Shown here piece by piece: positions 21,085 through 30,791 of a stretch of DNA of 64,000 nt (position 1 is the first letter of the stretch; every line of letters starts with the position of its first letter). The DNA comes from Rhabdaerophilum sp. SD176 (GTDB lineage Bacteria > Pseudomonadota > Alphaproteobacteria > Rhizobiales > Beijerinckiaceae). The notes under the pieces are model-generated. The model was not told the DNA's origin. It worked only from the letters and a program-made list of their open reading frames with translations, and ran no database searches. The stretch is from assembly GCF_030143245.1 (NCBI RefSeq), contig NZ_JARJNS010000004.1:310001-374000 (forward strand), written 5' to 3'. The position numbers and the translations under genes are program-made.

Positions 21085-22005
21085 TCACCCGCGCCGCGGC
21101 ATCCGGAACGGCAGCATGGCCTGGACGACCGGATGGGTGAATCGGGTCAGCGACAGGCTCTCATGCATCATCGTGACCGACTGGCCGGCCAGCTGCGTGC
21201 GGATGACCGAGCGCGAATAGAATGGCGTGTCCTCCAGCGTCGCCTGCACCTCCGGCCGCGTCCCCGCATCGGCGGGTACGGCGCGCGGAACGCGCCAGAA
21301 CGTGCCCGGCAGCTTCTGGTTGGCGGGGAGGGGGAAGCGGTGCGCCGTGCCATCCGCGTCCTGGGCGAGGCCCAGCGAGAACGGCGTCCCGTCCTGATGG
21401 CGGCCGGAATAGCCCACCAGCGAGCCAGTTTCGGTATCGCCCCGGCACCAGGTCCAATCAATGAACCCGGCCTCAAGCGGCATCGAGCCGCGATTATGGT
21501 CGAGATAGCCTGTGCCCTGCCAGCGGAGTGCCGGTGCCTCGAAGGCCAGCTCGACATGGCATCGCGGCGCAAGCGGCCGCCAGATATGCTCTCCATGCGG
21601 GTTCAGGAGATAGCTGGTGTCGCCGCGGGCCTCGGGCCGGAGCCGGATCTCGCCGCGCACAGCCTTGGGGATTGGCATGCCGCGCTCCGAGACCCGGATA
21701 ATGAGATCCTCGCCCCGTTCCTCCAACGCGCTCGGGCCAACCCGGAACAGGCCGGGCGCCCGCTCAACCGCAGCGGCACCCCGTTCGGTCATCGCCCAGC
21801 GCCGTGCCCCGGGGCCGTAAAGCGCCACGTTGATGGCGCAATGTGCCATCGGATCGGCCTCGCCTCGCCGCCGCGCCCACGCGTAATAGGGAGAGAAGAC
21901 CGAACCGACAAAGGCAATGACGGTCAGCCCGAACCGGCCGTCAGCGCTGATCGCATCGCAGTACCACCAGGCATACCCGTCGAAAGGAACCGGCGCGTCG
22001 AAGCC
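21085..22005 (-). CDS. crtC: Carotenoid 1,2-hydratase (hydroxyneurosporene synthase); start codon unclear
   Basis: Adds water to the psi end of neurosporene/lycopene in spheroidene and spirilloxanthin synthesis. The family core is evident: GYAWWYCDAISADGRFGLTV, IAFVGSVFSPYYAWARRRG, AHCAINVALYGPGARRWAMT, LDHNRGSMPLEAGFIDWTWC. The puzzle is the 5' end. CrtC-like sequence begins near 22005, inside crtD in another frame, but no ATG, GTG or TTG occurs in the crtC frame from there to MAHCAIN well inside the protein. Upstream, the next in-frame ATG is at 22296, in evident crtD shadow. Candidates are a CTG at 21927, an ATC at 21951, or a frameshift from crtD. The start given marks where homology begins, not a proven codon. 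Confidence 0.85.
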   Translation of the reverse strand, partial: GFDAPVPFDGYAWWYCDAISADGRFGLTVIAFVGSVFSPYYAWARRRGEADPMAHCAINVALYGPGARRWAMTERGAAAVERAPGLFRVGPSALEERGEDLIIRVSERGMPIPKAVRGEIRLRPEARGDTSYLLNPHGEHIWRPLAPRCHVELAFEAPALRWQGTGYLDHNRGSMPLEAGFIDWTWCRGDTETGSLVGYSGRHQDGTPFSLGLAQDADGTAHRFPLPANQKLPGTFWRVPRAVPADAGTRPEVQATLEDTPFYSRSVIRTQLAGQSVTMMHESLSLTRFTHPVVQAMLPFRMPRRG

Positions 22006-23483
22006 CGATCCCGGATCAGCGCCTCGGCGGCCAGCCGGCCTGAAAGCGCCACCATCGGAACGCCCGGACCCGGATGCACGCTCCCGCCCGTCAGGTACAG
22101 CCCCGGCAGCCGGCTCCGCGAGCCCGGGCGCTGGAATGAGGCCATCGCTCCATGCGTCGCCATCCCGTACAGCGCCCCGCCCGTGCCCGGAAACAAGGCC
22201 GCGAAATCCTGCGGCCGCGTCAGGACCGGCGGTGTGGGGCCCGGGTCCAGTGCCAGGCCATGGCGGTTCAGGGCCTGCGAAAGGAGCCTGTGGCATGTCT
22301 CGATCTCCGGTAGGCCGGCCCCGGCCTCGTCGCCACGGGCCGGCGCATTGATGAGCATGAGGAAGCCTTCCTCGCCCTCCGGCGCCACGGCGCCATGCCG
22401 GTCCAGCGCGCAGAGATAGAGGGTCGGATCCGCAGGAACGATGCCGCTATCGAGTGCGGCAAATTCGGCCGGATAATCGGCCGAGAACAGGACGGTGTGG
22501 TGATGCAGCGGAAAGCCCGAAAACCGGCTGCGCCCGCTGAGCGTGATGGCGGAGAGCGAGCGCCCGCCACGGGGCAGGGGCGGGACGGAACGTGTCGCTT
22601 CCTGGCCAAGCAACCCGGTGGCCAGCGCTGCGCGATCGGCATTGCTGATCACGAAATCTGCCGGGATGGTTTCCCCGTTGGCCAGCCGGACGCCGCTGGC
22701 CCGGCCATTTTGCACCTCGATGGCGTCAACCCGCTGCCCGAAGCGGAAAACGCCGCCCAGCCCCTCGATCGCCTTCCGGAGCGCTTGGGCCAGCACGTGC
22801 ATGCCCCCCTCGATCTGCCAGACGCCATCCTGCTCGACATGGGCGATCAGCATGAGGGTGGCCGGGGCCCGGAAGGGCGAGGAGCCGCAATAGGTGGCAT
22901 AGCGGCCGAAAAGCTGGCGCAGCCGCGGATCGGGGAAGAAACGACCCAGCGCGCTCCACATGGTCGAGAAGGGTTTTGTGCGGAGCATTGCGCCGATCCC
23001 CGCCTGACGGACAAGCCCGAACGGGGAGGGGCGCTCCGCCTGCATGAAGCTCTGTTCAAGCGAGCGGCAGATCGCTTCCGCCTCGCGCGCGAATTCGGCA
23101 TAGAGCCGGCCCGCTTCCGCGCCGGCAAGGGTTGCGATCGCATCCCGGCTGGCCTCGCGTTCGGCATGAAGATCGAGCCGGCTGCCGTCGGGCCAGCCAT
23201 GGCGGGCCAGCACATCCAGCCGCCGGAGCGGGACGGCCAAAGCGAAATCGAGCCCGGCCTCGGCGAAGAGCTGTTCGAACACCGCCTTCATCGTGAAGAC
23301 CGTCGGCCCGGCATCAAGCGGATGGCCATTGACCGTGACCTGCCGCATCTTGCCACCTGGCCCCCCGGCCGCCTCGACCACGGTGACGCCGAATCCGCGG
23401 GCCGCGAGCAGCAGGGCCGCGCTGAGCCCGCCGATCCCGGCACCGATGATCACCACCTGATCCTGCATTGTCACATTCGCCAT
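21924..23483 (-). CDS. crtD: 1-hydroxycarotenoid 3,4-desaturase (methoxyneurosporene dehydrogenase)
   Basis: FAD-dependent desaturase acting after CrtC. The N-terminal dinucleotide motif is VVIIGAGIGGLSAALLLAARG, and the C-terminal carotenoid-oxidoreductase signature is GLYLTGGSVHPGPGVPMVAL. I use the ATG at 23483 (519 aa); an ATG five codons later is also possible. The last roughly 23 residues (after LIRDRAST) look like read-through into crtC and are not typical of CrtD. The promoter region shared with crtE carries PpsR sites. Confidence 0.94.
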   Translation of the reverse strand: MANVTMQDQVVIIGAGIGGLSAALLLAARGFGVTVVEAAGGPGGKMRQVTVNGHPLDAGPTVFTMKAVFEQLFAEAGLDFALAVPLRRLDVLARHGWPDGSRLDLHAEREASRDAIATLAGAEAGRLYAEFAREAEAICRSLEQSFMQAERPSPFGLVRQAGIGAMLRTKPFSTMWSALGRFFPDPRLRQLFGRYATYCGSSPFRAPATLMLIAHVEQDGVWQIEGGMHVLAQALRKAIEGLGGVFRFGQRVDAIEVQNGRASGVRLANGETIPADFVISNADRAALATGLLGQEATRSVPPLPRGGRSLSAITLSGRSRFSGFPLHHHTVLFSADYPAEFAALDSGIVPADPTLYLCALDRHGAVAPEGEEGFLMLINAPARGDEAGAGLPEIETCHRLLSQALNRHGLALDPGPTPPVLTRPQDFAALFPGTGGALYGMATHGAMASFQRPGSRSRLPGLYLTGGSVHPGPGVPMVALSGRLAAEALIRDRASTRRFLSTGMPGGTAMRSALTAGSG

Positions 23484-23493
23484 GCCGCTACCA

Positions 23494-23537
23494 TGACATC
23501 TTCTCTTGACAATGAAAACTGTCAAGGCAACCTTACA
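23494..23537. promoter_or_regulatory. PpsR operator pair between crtD and crtE
   Basis: Perfect TGTCAAGGCAACCTTACA at 23520-23537, with a near match TGACATCTTCTCTTGACA (TGA-N12-ACA) at 23494-23511; the gap is 8 bp. Each site holds a TTGACA hexamer, one facing crtE (23506-23511) and one facing crtD (complement of 23520-23525), so the pair can cover the -35 regions of both divergent promoters. Confidence 0.83.
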
Positions 23538-23580
23538 CTCAGAAAATCGCCGATCAGGGTCGCCTGACAGGGAGGAAAGC

Positions 23581-24441
23581 ATGATCCGGTTTGAAGAAAA
23601 GCTGGAGGCTGTGCTCCGGGAGGCGCAAGGCGCCGGATGCCCGCCGCGCCTGGGTCAGGCGATGCATTACTCGGTCTTTCCGGGCGGAGCCCGTATACGG
23701 CCGAGGCTGGTCCTCGCCGTGGCCAAGGCCTGCGGCGCCCGGGATCCCGGGCTCGCCTTGTCCGCTGCAGCAGCGATCGAACTGCTCCATTGCGCCTCGC
23801 TGGTCCACGATGATCTGCCCTGTTTCGATGATGCCGATCTCCGGCGCGGCAAGCCGACGGTCCATTGTGCCTTCGGCGAACCGCTGGCGGTTCTGGCCGG
23901 CGATGCCCTGATCGTCCTCGCCTTCGAGGTGCTGACGCGCTCTGCCAGCGTGGCGCCGGCCCGGCTCGGAAATCTGGTCCGGATCATCGCCGGCGCGGTG
24001 GGAAGCCGGGGCGGCATCACCGCCGGGCAGGCCTGGGAGGCCGAGCCCGAGATCGATCTCGATTGCTACCACCAGGCCAAGACCGGTGCCCTTTTTGCCG
24101 GGGCGACGATGGCTGGCGCTGCGGCTGCCGGTATGCCCTATGCCGAATGGCGTGCGCTTGGCGAGCAGATCGGCGCGGCTTTCCAGGTTGCCGACGATAT
24201 CCGCGATGTGGCAGGGCGGCCAGAGGAGATCGGCAAGCCGAACGGGCAGGATGCCATGCTGCACCGGCCCAATGTCGTGCACCAGCTCGGGCTGTCCGGT
24301 GCGGTCCGCCACCTCGATTCGATGATCGTGAGTGCGATCGAGCGGGTCCCGGCTTGCCCGGGCCGGGCGGAATTGCAGGCCCAGATCCGCATCCAGGCCA
24401 ACAGTTTCCTGCCCGAGGAGCTGGCCCGCCGGGCCGCGTGA
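23581..24441 (+). CDS. crtE: Geranylgeranyl diphosphate synthase
   Basis: Makes GGPP from FPP and IPP for carotenoids and the bacteriochlorophyll tail. The 286-aa protein has the first aspartate-rich motif DDLPCFDDADLRRG (residues 77-90) and the second in QVADDIRDVAG. The ATG at 23581 follows a GGGAGGAAA site. The stop overlaps the crtF start as GTGA. Confidence 0.95.
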   Translation: MIRFEEKLEAVLREAQGAGCPPRLGQAMHYSVFPGGARIRPRLVLAVAKACGARDPGLALSAAAAIELLHCASLVHDDLPCFDDADLRRGKPTVHCAFGEPLAVLAGDALIVLAFEVLTRSASVAPARLGNLVRIIAGAVGSRGGITAGQAWEAEPEIDLDCYHQAKTGALFAGATMAGAAAAGMPYAEWRALGEQIGAAFQVADDIRDVAGRPEEIGKPNGQDAMLHRPNVVHQLGLSGAVRHLDSMIVSAIERVPACPGRAELQAQIRIQANSFLPEELARRAA

Positions 24442-25595
24442 CGCGCGCCATGGCCGTTCCAGACCGCCTGCTGGCCTGGCGTGACCGCTTGGTCAGCAGC
24501 CCCGGCTTCCAGCGTTTCGCGGCGCGTTTTCCCCTGACGCGGCCCGTTGCCGAGCGGCAATCCCGCGCGGTTTTCGATCTTTGCGCCGGCTTTGTCTATT
24601 CCCAGGTGCTGGCGGCCGTGGTCGAGCTGGGCATCCTGCCGCGCCTCGCCGAGCGCCCGCATGACACCGCCGAGCTGGCAGCAGCGACGAAGCTGGGACC
24701 TCCCGCGATGGAGCGACTCCTGCGCGCCGCGCAGGCTCTTGGCCTTGTTTCGCCCCGGCAGGGTGGCCGCCATGGCCTCGGCATGAAGGGCGCGGCGCTG
24801 CTCGGCAATCCCGGCGCAATGCGCATGATCGAGCATCACCGGATTCTCTACCGCGACCTTGCCGATCCCGTTGCCCTGCTGCGGGGCGAGCATTCCGGAA
24901 CCGGCCTCGGAGCCTTCTGGCCCTATGCTGCCGGCGAGCGCGAGGAAACCGGCGGAACGGTTTCCGCCTACAGCGCGCTCATGGCTGACTCGCTTTCGCT
25001 GGTGGTCGAAGACGTGCTGGACGCGTTCCCCTTTGCCCGTCATCGCCGGATGCTGGATATCGGCGGCGGCACGGGTCGATTCGCCATCGCGGTCACGCAG
25101 CGTGTACCGGGGCTCGCCGCCGGCGTGCTGGACCTGCCCGGCGTGATTGCCGAAACCCGCGACCGGCTGGCGGCAGAACCGCAATCCGCCCGGCTTTCGG
25201 CCGTCGCCGGCGATGCGATTGCCGGGCCGATCCCCGGTGAAGCCGATCTCGTCACCCTCATCCGCGTGCTGCATGATCATGATGATCCCGAAGCCATGGC
25301 CATCCTGCGGAACATCCGTGCAGCACTGCCGCCTGGCGGAACCTTGCTGATTGCGGAGCCGATGGCCGGCATTCGCGGCGCAGAGGCGATGGCGGATGCT
25401 TATTTCGGCTTCTATCTGCTGGCGATGGGGTCCGGCCGGGCCCGCCGCCCGCAGGAGATCCGGCAGATGCTCGAGCAGGCGGGATTCCACGATATCCGAC
25501 TCCTGCACACCCGTCGTCCGCTCCTGACCAGCGCCATCGAAGCCCGCGTTCCGGCGGCCCGACACTTTGCCCAATTAATTGTCAGGTTGGATTGA
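24438..25595 (+). CDS. crtF: Hydroxyneurosporene/demethylspheroidene O-methyltransferase
   Basis: SAM-dependent methyltransferase that makes the C1 methoxy group of spheroidene-type carotenoids. It has an N-terminal winged-helix dimerisation domain (about residues 15-130) and a class I methyltransferase domain with RRMLDIGGGTGRFAIAV (motif I) and a catalytic-region HDHDDPEAM. The GTG at 24438 overlaps the crtE stop (385 aa); an ATG at 24450 is the alternative. The stop codon lies inside the first PpsR operator of bchC. Confidence 0.93.
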   Translation: MTRAMAVPDRLLAWRDRLVSSPGFQRFAARFPLTRPVAERQSRAVFDLCAGFVYSQVLAAVVELGILPRLAERPHDTAELAAATKLGPPAMERLLRAAQALGLVSPRQGGRHGLGMKGAALLGNPGAMRMIEHHRILYRDLADPVALLRGEHSGTGLGAFWPYAAGEREETGGTVSAYSALMADSLSLVVEDVLDAFPFARHRRMLDIGGGTGRFAIAVTQRVPGLAAGVLDLPGVIAETRDRLAAEPQSARLSAVAGDAIAGPIPGEADLVTLIRVLHDHDDPEAMAILRNIRAALPPGGTLLIAEPMAGIRGAEAMADAYFGFYLLAMGSGRARRPQEIRQMLEQAGFHDIRLLHTRRPLLTSAIEARVPAARHFAQLIVRLD

Positions 25596-25623
25596 CATTA
25601 AAAACTGTCACTCTAAGCTGACA
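25580..25623 (+). promoter_or_regulatory. Two perfect tandem PpsR operators before bchC
   Basis: TGTCAGGTTGGATTGACA at 25580-25597 and TGTCACTCTAAGCTGACA at 25606-25623 both fit TGT-N12-ACA exactly, 8 bp apart (centres 26 bp). A plausible sigma70-like promoter is built into them: TTGACA at 25592-25597 and TAAGCT at 25614-25619, with a 16-bp spacer. The first site overlaps the crtF stop codon. Confidence 0.9.
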
Positions 25624-25667
25624 CATGGAGCAGGCCGTTTGATGAACAGACGGTTAGGAACAACGCC

Positions 25668-26609
25668 ATGGAAACGCTAGCTGTCGTGATGGAGAAGCCG
25701 GAGCACCTCTCGCTCCGCCGCCTCGATCTCGTCGAGGCAACAGCGGATGACATCGTGGTGGACATTGCCTGGAGCGGCATCTCCACCGGCACCGAGCGCC
25801 TGCTCTGGACCGGGCGCATGCCGCAATTCCCCGGCCTCGGCTATCCGCTTGTTCCCGGTTACGAATCTGTCGGTACTGTCGTGATGGCGGGAGAGGCTTC
25901 CGGCCACCGTGTCGGCGAGTCGGTCTTCGTGCCGGGCTCCCGCGGGTTCCGCGATGCCCGCGGGCTGTTCGGCGGCGCCGCCTCGCGGCTCGTCGTGGCC
26001 GGTCGCCGTGCCGTCACCCTCGATGCCGCTGATTCCGGCCCCGAGGGCGTGCTGATGGCCCTCGCGGCCACTGCGATCCATGCGGTTCAGGCCCAGGGTG
26101 CGGCCCTCCCGGATCTCATCGTCGGCCATGGTGTCCTGGGACGGCTGCTGGCCCGGGTTGCGGTCGCGCTGGGGGCGAGCCCGGTCGTCTGGGAAAAGAA
26201 CCAGGACCGCCAGTCGGGCGCAGCCGGCTACACCGTTCTGGATCCCGATGCCGATTCCCGCCGCGATTACCCGACCATCTACGATGTCTCGGGAGACGAA
26301 TCCCTGATCGATCTGCTGATCTCGAGGTTGGCTCCGGGCGGCGAGCTCGTTTTGGCTGGCTTCTATGAGCGGCCGATCAAATTCGACTTCGCGCCTGCTT
26401 TCATGCGCGAGGCGCGGATCCGGATCGCCGCCGAATGGCGCGAGGCCGATCTCGATCTCACGCGCCGCCTGATCGCGTCCGGCCGTCTCAGTCTCGACGG
26501 CCTGATCACCCATACCCAACCGGCTTGCAATGCCGAAGCGGCCTATCGGACCGCTTTCAGCGATGCCCGCTGCCTCAAGATGATCCTCGATTGGAGAGCC
26601 CATCCATGA
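25668..26609 (+). CDS. bchC: Bacteriochlorophyllide 3-hydroxyethyl dehydrogenase
   Basis: Oxidises the C3 hydroxyethyl group to acetyl. Medium-chain-dehydrogenase-like protein of 313 aa with [20 protein letters not shown] and [13 protein letters not shown] near the N-terminus, diagnostic of BchC. Start of the bchCXYZ operon behind perfect PpsR operators. Its last codons overlap the bchX start (ATGA). Confidence 0.95.
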   Translation: METLAVVMEKPEHLSLRRLDLVEATADDIVVDIAWSGISTGTERLLWTGRMPQFPGLGYPLVPGYESVGTVVMAGEASGHRVGESVFVPGSRGFRDARGLFGGAASRLVVAGRRAVTLDAADSGPEGVLMALAATAIHAVQAQGAALPDLIVGHGVLGRLLARVAVALGASPVVWEKNQDRQSGAAGYTVLDPDADSRRDYPTIYDVSGDESLIDLLISRLAPGGELVLAGFYERPIKFDFAPAFMREARIRIAAEWREADLDLTRRLIASGRLSLDGLITHTQPACNAEAAYRTAFSDARCLKMILDWRAHP

Positions 26610-27655
26610 ATGTGCAGCTTCGCGCCCTCGACAAGCAGCGCAACGCGCTCGTTACCCATGCCGGGAAATCCGCGCAGGAAGCCATGGCAGAAAAGCTCCG
26701 CCAGGAAGCCAGCGAGGAGCTGGACGCGCCGGAAACCGGCCCTGCCACCAAGGAAACGCAGGTCATTGCCATCTACGGTAAGGGCGGCATCGGCAAGAGC
26801 TTCACGCTCGCCAATCTCAGCTACATGATGGCCCAGCAGGGCAAGAAGGTGCTGCTGATCGGCTGCGACCCGAAGAGCGACACCACCTCGCTGCTCTTTG
26901 GCGGCAAGGCCTGCCCGACCATCATCGAAACCTCCTCGAAGAAGAAGCTGGCCGGCGAGAATGTCGCGATCGGCGATGTCTGCTTCGTCCGGGACGGCGT
27001 CTTTGCCATGGAACTGGGCGGGCCGGAAGTCGGCCGCGGCTGCGGCGGGCGCGGCATCATCCACGGCTTCGAGTTGCTTGAGAAGCTGGGCTTCCACGAA
27101 TGGGGCTTTGACTATGTCCTGCTCGACTTCCTGGGCGATGTGGTCTGCGGCGGCTTCGGCCTGCCGATCGCCCGCGACATGTGCCAGAAGGTCATCATCG
27201 TCGGCTCGAACGACCTGCAATCGCTCTATGTCGCGAACAATGTCTGCTCGGCCGTGGAGTATTTCCGCAAGCTGGGCGGCAATGTCGGCGTCGCCGGCAT
27301 CGTGGTGAACAAGGATGACGGCACGGGCGAGGCAGCAGCCTTCGCCGAGGCTGTCGGCATCCCGATCCTCGCCGCCATTCCGGCCGATGAGGATATCCGT
27401 CGCAAGAGCGCGAAATACGAGATTATCGGCCGGCCCGGCACGCAATGGGCCTCGCTGTTCGAGGGCCTTGCCAGCAGCGTCGCCGAGGCCCCGCCTGTCC
27501 GCCCCACCCCCCTTACGCCGGATGCCCTGCTCGGCCTGTTCGACGGCGACACCGTCGGACGCGACGTGGTGCTGATTCCGGCCACGATCGAACAGATGTG
27601 CGGCAAGTCCGACATCACCAAGCCGACCCTGGAAGTGATCTACGACAACGCCTGA
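26606..27655 (+). CDS. bchX: Chlorophyllide a reductase iron protein subunit X
   Basis: NifH-like homodimeric ATPase that passes electrons to BchYZ for chlorin B-ring reduction. The 349-aa protein has a P-loop GKGGIGKS at residues 58-65, the switch region [11 protein letters not shown], and cluster-ligand cysteines in DVCFVRD and [10 protein letters not shown]. The N-terminal ~50 residues before the P-loop are the usual BchX extension. Starts at an ATG overlapping the bchC stop. Confidence 0.97.
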   Translation: MNVQLRALDKQRNALVTHAGKSAQEAMAEKLRQEASEELDAPETGPATKETQVIAIYGKGGIGKSFTLANLSYMMAQQGKKVLLIGCDPKSDTTSLLFGGKACPTIIETSSKKKLAGENVAIGDVCFVRDGVFAMELGGPEVGRGCGGRGIIHGFELLEKLGFHEWGFDYVLLDFLGDVVCGGFGLPIARDMCQKVIIVGSNDLQSLYVANNVCSAVEYFRKLGGNVGVAGIVVNKDDGTGEAAAFAEAVGIPILAAIPADEDIRRKSAKYEIIGRPGTQWASLFEGLASSVAEAPPVRPTPLTPDALLGLFDGDTVGRDVVLIPATIEQMCGKSDITKPTLEVIYDNA

Positions 27656-27683
27656 ACCCCGCCCTCCCTCGCGAGTGACGTCC

Positions 27684-29237
27684 ATGACTGTCCACCAGCC
27701 CCAACCCGTTCTGCAGGCCGCCCCGGCCCCGGCGGAAATGGTCATGGCCAAACCCGTCGAGATGACGGACGGGATCGGCTGCCATACGGGCAAGGACGCG
27801 ATGCGCGCGGCGGCCACCAGGGCCGGCCTCGGCGAGACGCTGGAACGCTACGCAGCGGATTATCCCGCCGGCCCGCATGACAAGCCGCAGAGCATGTGCC
27901 CGGCCTTCGGCTCGCTCCGCGTCGGCTTGCGGATGCGGCGGACGGCGACGATCCTCTCCGGCTCGGCCTGCTGCGTCTATGGCCTGACCTTCACCTCGCA
28001 TTTCTATGGCGCCCGGCGCTCGGTGGGCTATGTGCCCTTCAACTCCGAGACGCTCGTTACCGGCAAGCTGTTCGAGGATATCCGCGAGGCCGTCTTCAAG
28101 ATGGCGGATCCGGAGCTTTACGACGCGATCGTCATCACCAATCTCTGCGTGCCCAGCGCCTCCGGCGTGCCCCTGCGGCTGCTGCCGAAGGATATCAACG
28201 GCGTCCGTATCATCGGGATCGACGTGCCCGGCTTCGGCGTGCCCACCCATGCCGAGGCGAAGGACATCCTCGCTGGCGCGATGCTGGCCTATGCCCGTCA
28301 GGAAGCCGAACTCGGCCCGGTCCAGGCGCCGCGCGGCGGCAAGTCGGAAAAACCCACCGTCACGCTGCTCGGCGAGATGTTTCCGGCCGATCCGGTTGGC
28401 ATCGGCATGATGCTGGAGCCGATGGGCCTCGCAGCTGGCCCTGTTGTCCCGACCCGCGAATGGCGCGAACTCTATGCCGCGCTCGATTGCGCGGCCGTGG
28501 CGGCCATCCACCCGTTCTACACGGCCTCGATCCGCGAGTTCCAGTCTGCGGGCCGTGCGGTCGTCGGTTCGGCCCCGGTGGGTGTCGATGGCACCGCCGC
28601 CTGGCTGGCCGGGATCGGCGCAGCCTGCAATGTCCCGGCGGACCGCATCGCCGCCGCCCAGAATGCCATCTTGCCCGCCATCCGCGGCGCCCTGGCGTCC
28701 CGCCCGATCAAGGGGCGCATCACGCTGACGGGCTATGAAGGCTCGGAACTGCTGGTGGCCCGGCTGCTCGTCGAGAGCGGTGCCGACCTGCGCTATGTCG
28801 GCACGGCTTGCCCGAGAACCGATTGGTCCGCCGCCGACCGGGAATGGCTCGAGGCGCGCGGCGTGATCGTCAATTTCCGGGCCGCCATCGAGCAGGATTT
28901 TGCCGCGATCGAGGAATTCAAGCCCGACCTTGCGATCGGCACCACGCCGGTTGTGCAGAAGGCGAAGGAGCAGGGCATTCCCGCGCTCTACTTCACCAAC
29001 CTGATCTCGGCCCGCCCGCTTTTCGGCCCAGCCGGCGCCGGTAGCCTCGCCACGGTGATCAATGCCGCGCTCGGCAACAAGGCGCGGTTCGACATCATGA
29101 CGGAATTCTTCGCGGGTGTCGGCACCGGCTACAATGCCGGCATCTGGCAGGACACCCCGCACGAGAACCCGGACCAGCGCAAGCGCCTTGAGGCAAGGGC
29201 CATCAAGGCGAAGCGCGCCGCCGAGGAGATTCCGTGA
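27684..29237 (+). CDS. bchY: Chlorophyllide a reductase subunit Y
   Basis: NifD-like catalytic subunit of chlorophyllide a oxidoreductase. The protein is 517 aa from the ATG at 27684; a GTG nine bases upstream is possible. Family marks are [40 protein letters not shown] and the C-terminal [17 protein letters not shown]. The stop overlaps the bchZ start (GTGATG). Confidence 0.96.
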   Translation: MTVHQPQPVLQAAPAPAEMVMAKPVEMTDGIGCHTGKDAMRAAATRAGLGETLERYAADYPAGPHDKPQSMCPAFGSLRVGLRMRRTATILSGSACCVYGLTFTSHFYGARRSVGYVPFNSETLVTGKLFEDIREAVFKMADPELYDAIVITNLCVPSASGVPLRLLPKDINGVRIIGIDVPGFGVPTHAEAKDILAGAMLAYARQEAELGPVQAPRGGKSEKPTVTLLGEMFPADPVGIGMMLEPMGLAAGPVVPTREWRELYAALDCAAVAAIHPFYTASIREFQSAGRAVVGSAPVGVDGTAAWLAGIGAACNVPADRIAAAQNAILPAIRGALASRPIKGRITLTGYEGSELLVARLLVESGADLRYVGTACPRTDWSAADREWLEARGVIVNFRAAIEQDFAAIEEFKPDLAIGTTPVVQKAKEQGIPALYFTNLISARPLFGPAGAGSLATVINAALGNKARFDIMTEFFAGVGTGYNAGIWQDTPHENPDQRKRLEARAIKAKRAAEEIP

Positions 29238-30685
29238 TGTTGATCCTCGATCACGACAGGGCAGGGGGCTACTGGGGCGCGGTCTATGTCTTCACTGCGG
29301 TGAAGGGGCTGCAGGTCATTATCGATGGCCCGGTCGGCTGCGAGAACCTGCCGGTGACATCGGTGCTCCATTACACGGATGCGCTGCCGCCGCATGAATT
29401 GCCGATCGTCGTCACCGGCCTTGGCGAGGAAGAACTCGGCCAGCATGGCACCGAAGGCGCCATGAAGCAGGCCTATTCCGTGCTCGACAGCGGCCTGCCC
29501 TCGGTGGTGGTTACCGGCTCCATCGCCGAGATGATCGGTGGCGGCGTGACGCCGCAGGGAACCTCGATCCAGCGGTTCCTGCCACGCACGATCGACGAGG
29601 ACCAATGGCAGAGCGCCAACCGGGCCATGATGTGGCTCTGGACGGAATTCGGCCCGAAAAAGGTGCCGAAGCTCAAGCCGCGTGCGGAAGGCGCGAAGTC
29701 CAAGGTCAACATCATCGGCCCGGCCTATGGCATGTTCAACATGCCCTCCGACCTGGCGGAGATCCGCCGGCTGATCGAGGGTATCGGCGCGGAAGTCCAC
29801 ATGACCTTCCCGCTCGGCACCCATCTCGCCGATATCGGCAAGCTGGCCGAGGCAGAAGTCAATGTCTGCCTCTATCGCGAATTCGGGCGCATGCTCTGCG
29901 AGCAGCTCGAGCGGCCCTATCTCCAGGCGCCGATCGGCCTGCATTCGACCACGAAATTCCTTCGGACCCTCGGCGATCTGCTCGGCCTCGACCCCGAGCC
30001 CTTCATCGAGCGTGAGAAACACACGACGATCAAGCCGCTCTGGGATCTCTGGCGTTCGGTCACGCAGGATTTCTTCGGCACCGCCTCCTTCGGTATCGTG
30101 GCGAACGAAACCTATTCACGCGGAGTCCGCCTCTTCCTCGAGGAGGAAATGGGCCTGCCTTGCAACTTCGCCGTGTCGCGAAGCGCCGGAACAAAAACCG
30201 ACAACGAGGCGATCATCCGGATGATCCGCGAGAAGCCGCCGCTTGTGCTGTTCGGCAGTTACAACGAGCGGATGTACATGGCCGAGGCCGGGACGCGGGC
30301 GATGTATATCCCTGCCTCCTTCCCGGGCGCGATCATCCGCAGGCATACCGGCACGCCCTTCATGGGTTATTCCGGCGCGACCTATCTCGTGCAGGAGGTC
30401 TGCAACGCGCTGTTCGACGCGCTGTTCAACATCCTGCCGCTGGCCGGCCAGATGGACGCTGTCGACCGGACTCCGGCCCGCGCGCATCGCGAGCTGGCCT
30501 GGGAGCGCGAGGCCAAGGCCATGCTCGACCGCTTCCTCGAACTACAACCCGTTCTGGTCCGGATCTCCGCTGCCAAAAGGCTGCGGGACAATGCCGAGCG
30601 CGCGGCGCGTGCCGCCGGCGGTGATTGCGTCCGGCCCGAACATCTCGATCCCGAAGCCCGGCAGCGCGAGGAGGTTTCGTCATGA
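29234..30685 (+). CDS. bchZ: Chlorophyllide a reductase subunit Z
   Basis: NifK-like partner of BchY. The 483-aa protein opens with [20 protein letters not shown] and [20 protein letters not shown], and ends with a basic, Ala/Arg-rich tail. The start is either GTG 29234 or ATG 29237; both overlap the bchY stop. The gene leads into puf: its stop overlaps an ATG that opens a 35-codon ORF reaching pufQ, consistent with the bchCXYZ-puf superoperon known in Rhodobacter. Confidence 0.96.
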   Translation: MMLILDHDRAGGYWGAVYVFTAVKGLQVIIDGPVGCENLPVTSVLHYTDALPPHELPIVVTGLGEEELGQHGTEGAMKQAYSVLDSGLPSVVVTGSIAEMIGGGVTPQGTSIQRFLPRTIDEDQWQSANRAMMWLWTEFGPKKVPKLKPRAEGAKSKVNIIGPAYGMFNMPSDLAEIRRLIEGIGAEVHMTFPLGTHLADIGKLAEAEVNVCLYREFGRMLCEQLERPYLQAPIGLHSTTKFLRTLGDLLGLDPEPFIEREKHTTIKPLWDLWRSVTQDFFGTASFGIVANETYSRGVRLFLEEEMGLPCNFAVSRSAGTKTDNEAIIRMIREKPPLVLFGSYNERMYMAEAGTRAMYIPASFPGAIIRRHTGTPFMGYSGATYLVQEVCNALFDALFNILPLAGQMDAVDRTPARAHRELAWEREAKAMLDRFLELQPVLVRISAAKRLRDNAERAARAAGGDCVRPEHLDPEARQREEVSS

Positions 30686-30789
30686 AGCCCTCTGGCCAAC
30701 CCCTTCGGTCACTGGCGGTGCCTCCGGTCCGGTTCCTGGAGCGGGACCGGAGCGCCGCCCTTTCCTGCCCGAACGTTGAGAGGAGATGA
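30682..30789 (+). CDS. Candidate 35-codon ORF bridging bchZ and pufQ
   Basis: An ATG at 30682 overlaps the bchZ stop as ATGA and opens a 35-codon frame ending in a TGA at 30787-30789. That TGA in turn overlaps an ATG at 30786, itself six bases before the pufQ start I prefer. The peptide is basic (ends [10 protein letters not shown]) with no membrane segment. The double ATGA chain would let ribosomes move from bchZ to pufQ. It may be a coupling device rather than a functional peptide, or chance. Confidence 0.35.
   Translation: MKPSGQPLRSLAVPPVRFLERDRSAALSCPNVERR
30722..30752 (+). other. Hairpin in the bchZ-pufQ interval
   Basis: Nine-base perfect inverted repeat, CTCCGGTCC at 30722-30730 with GGACCGGAG at 30744-30752, loop of 13 bases. 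No run of T follows, so it is not an obvious terminator. It lies within the candidate bridging ORF, and its role is unknown. Confidence 0.5.
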
Positions 30790-30791
30790 GC

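Noticed and set aside
24138-25574. 478-codon minus-strand ORF
   Set aside because: Antisense of crtE and crtF, with no ribosome site and low-complexity translation.
30686-30785. PpsR operator or sigma70 promoter before pufQ
   Set aside because: No TGT-N12-ACA and no acceptable -35/-10 pair seen; puf may start inside bchZ or use RegA/PrrA-type control.
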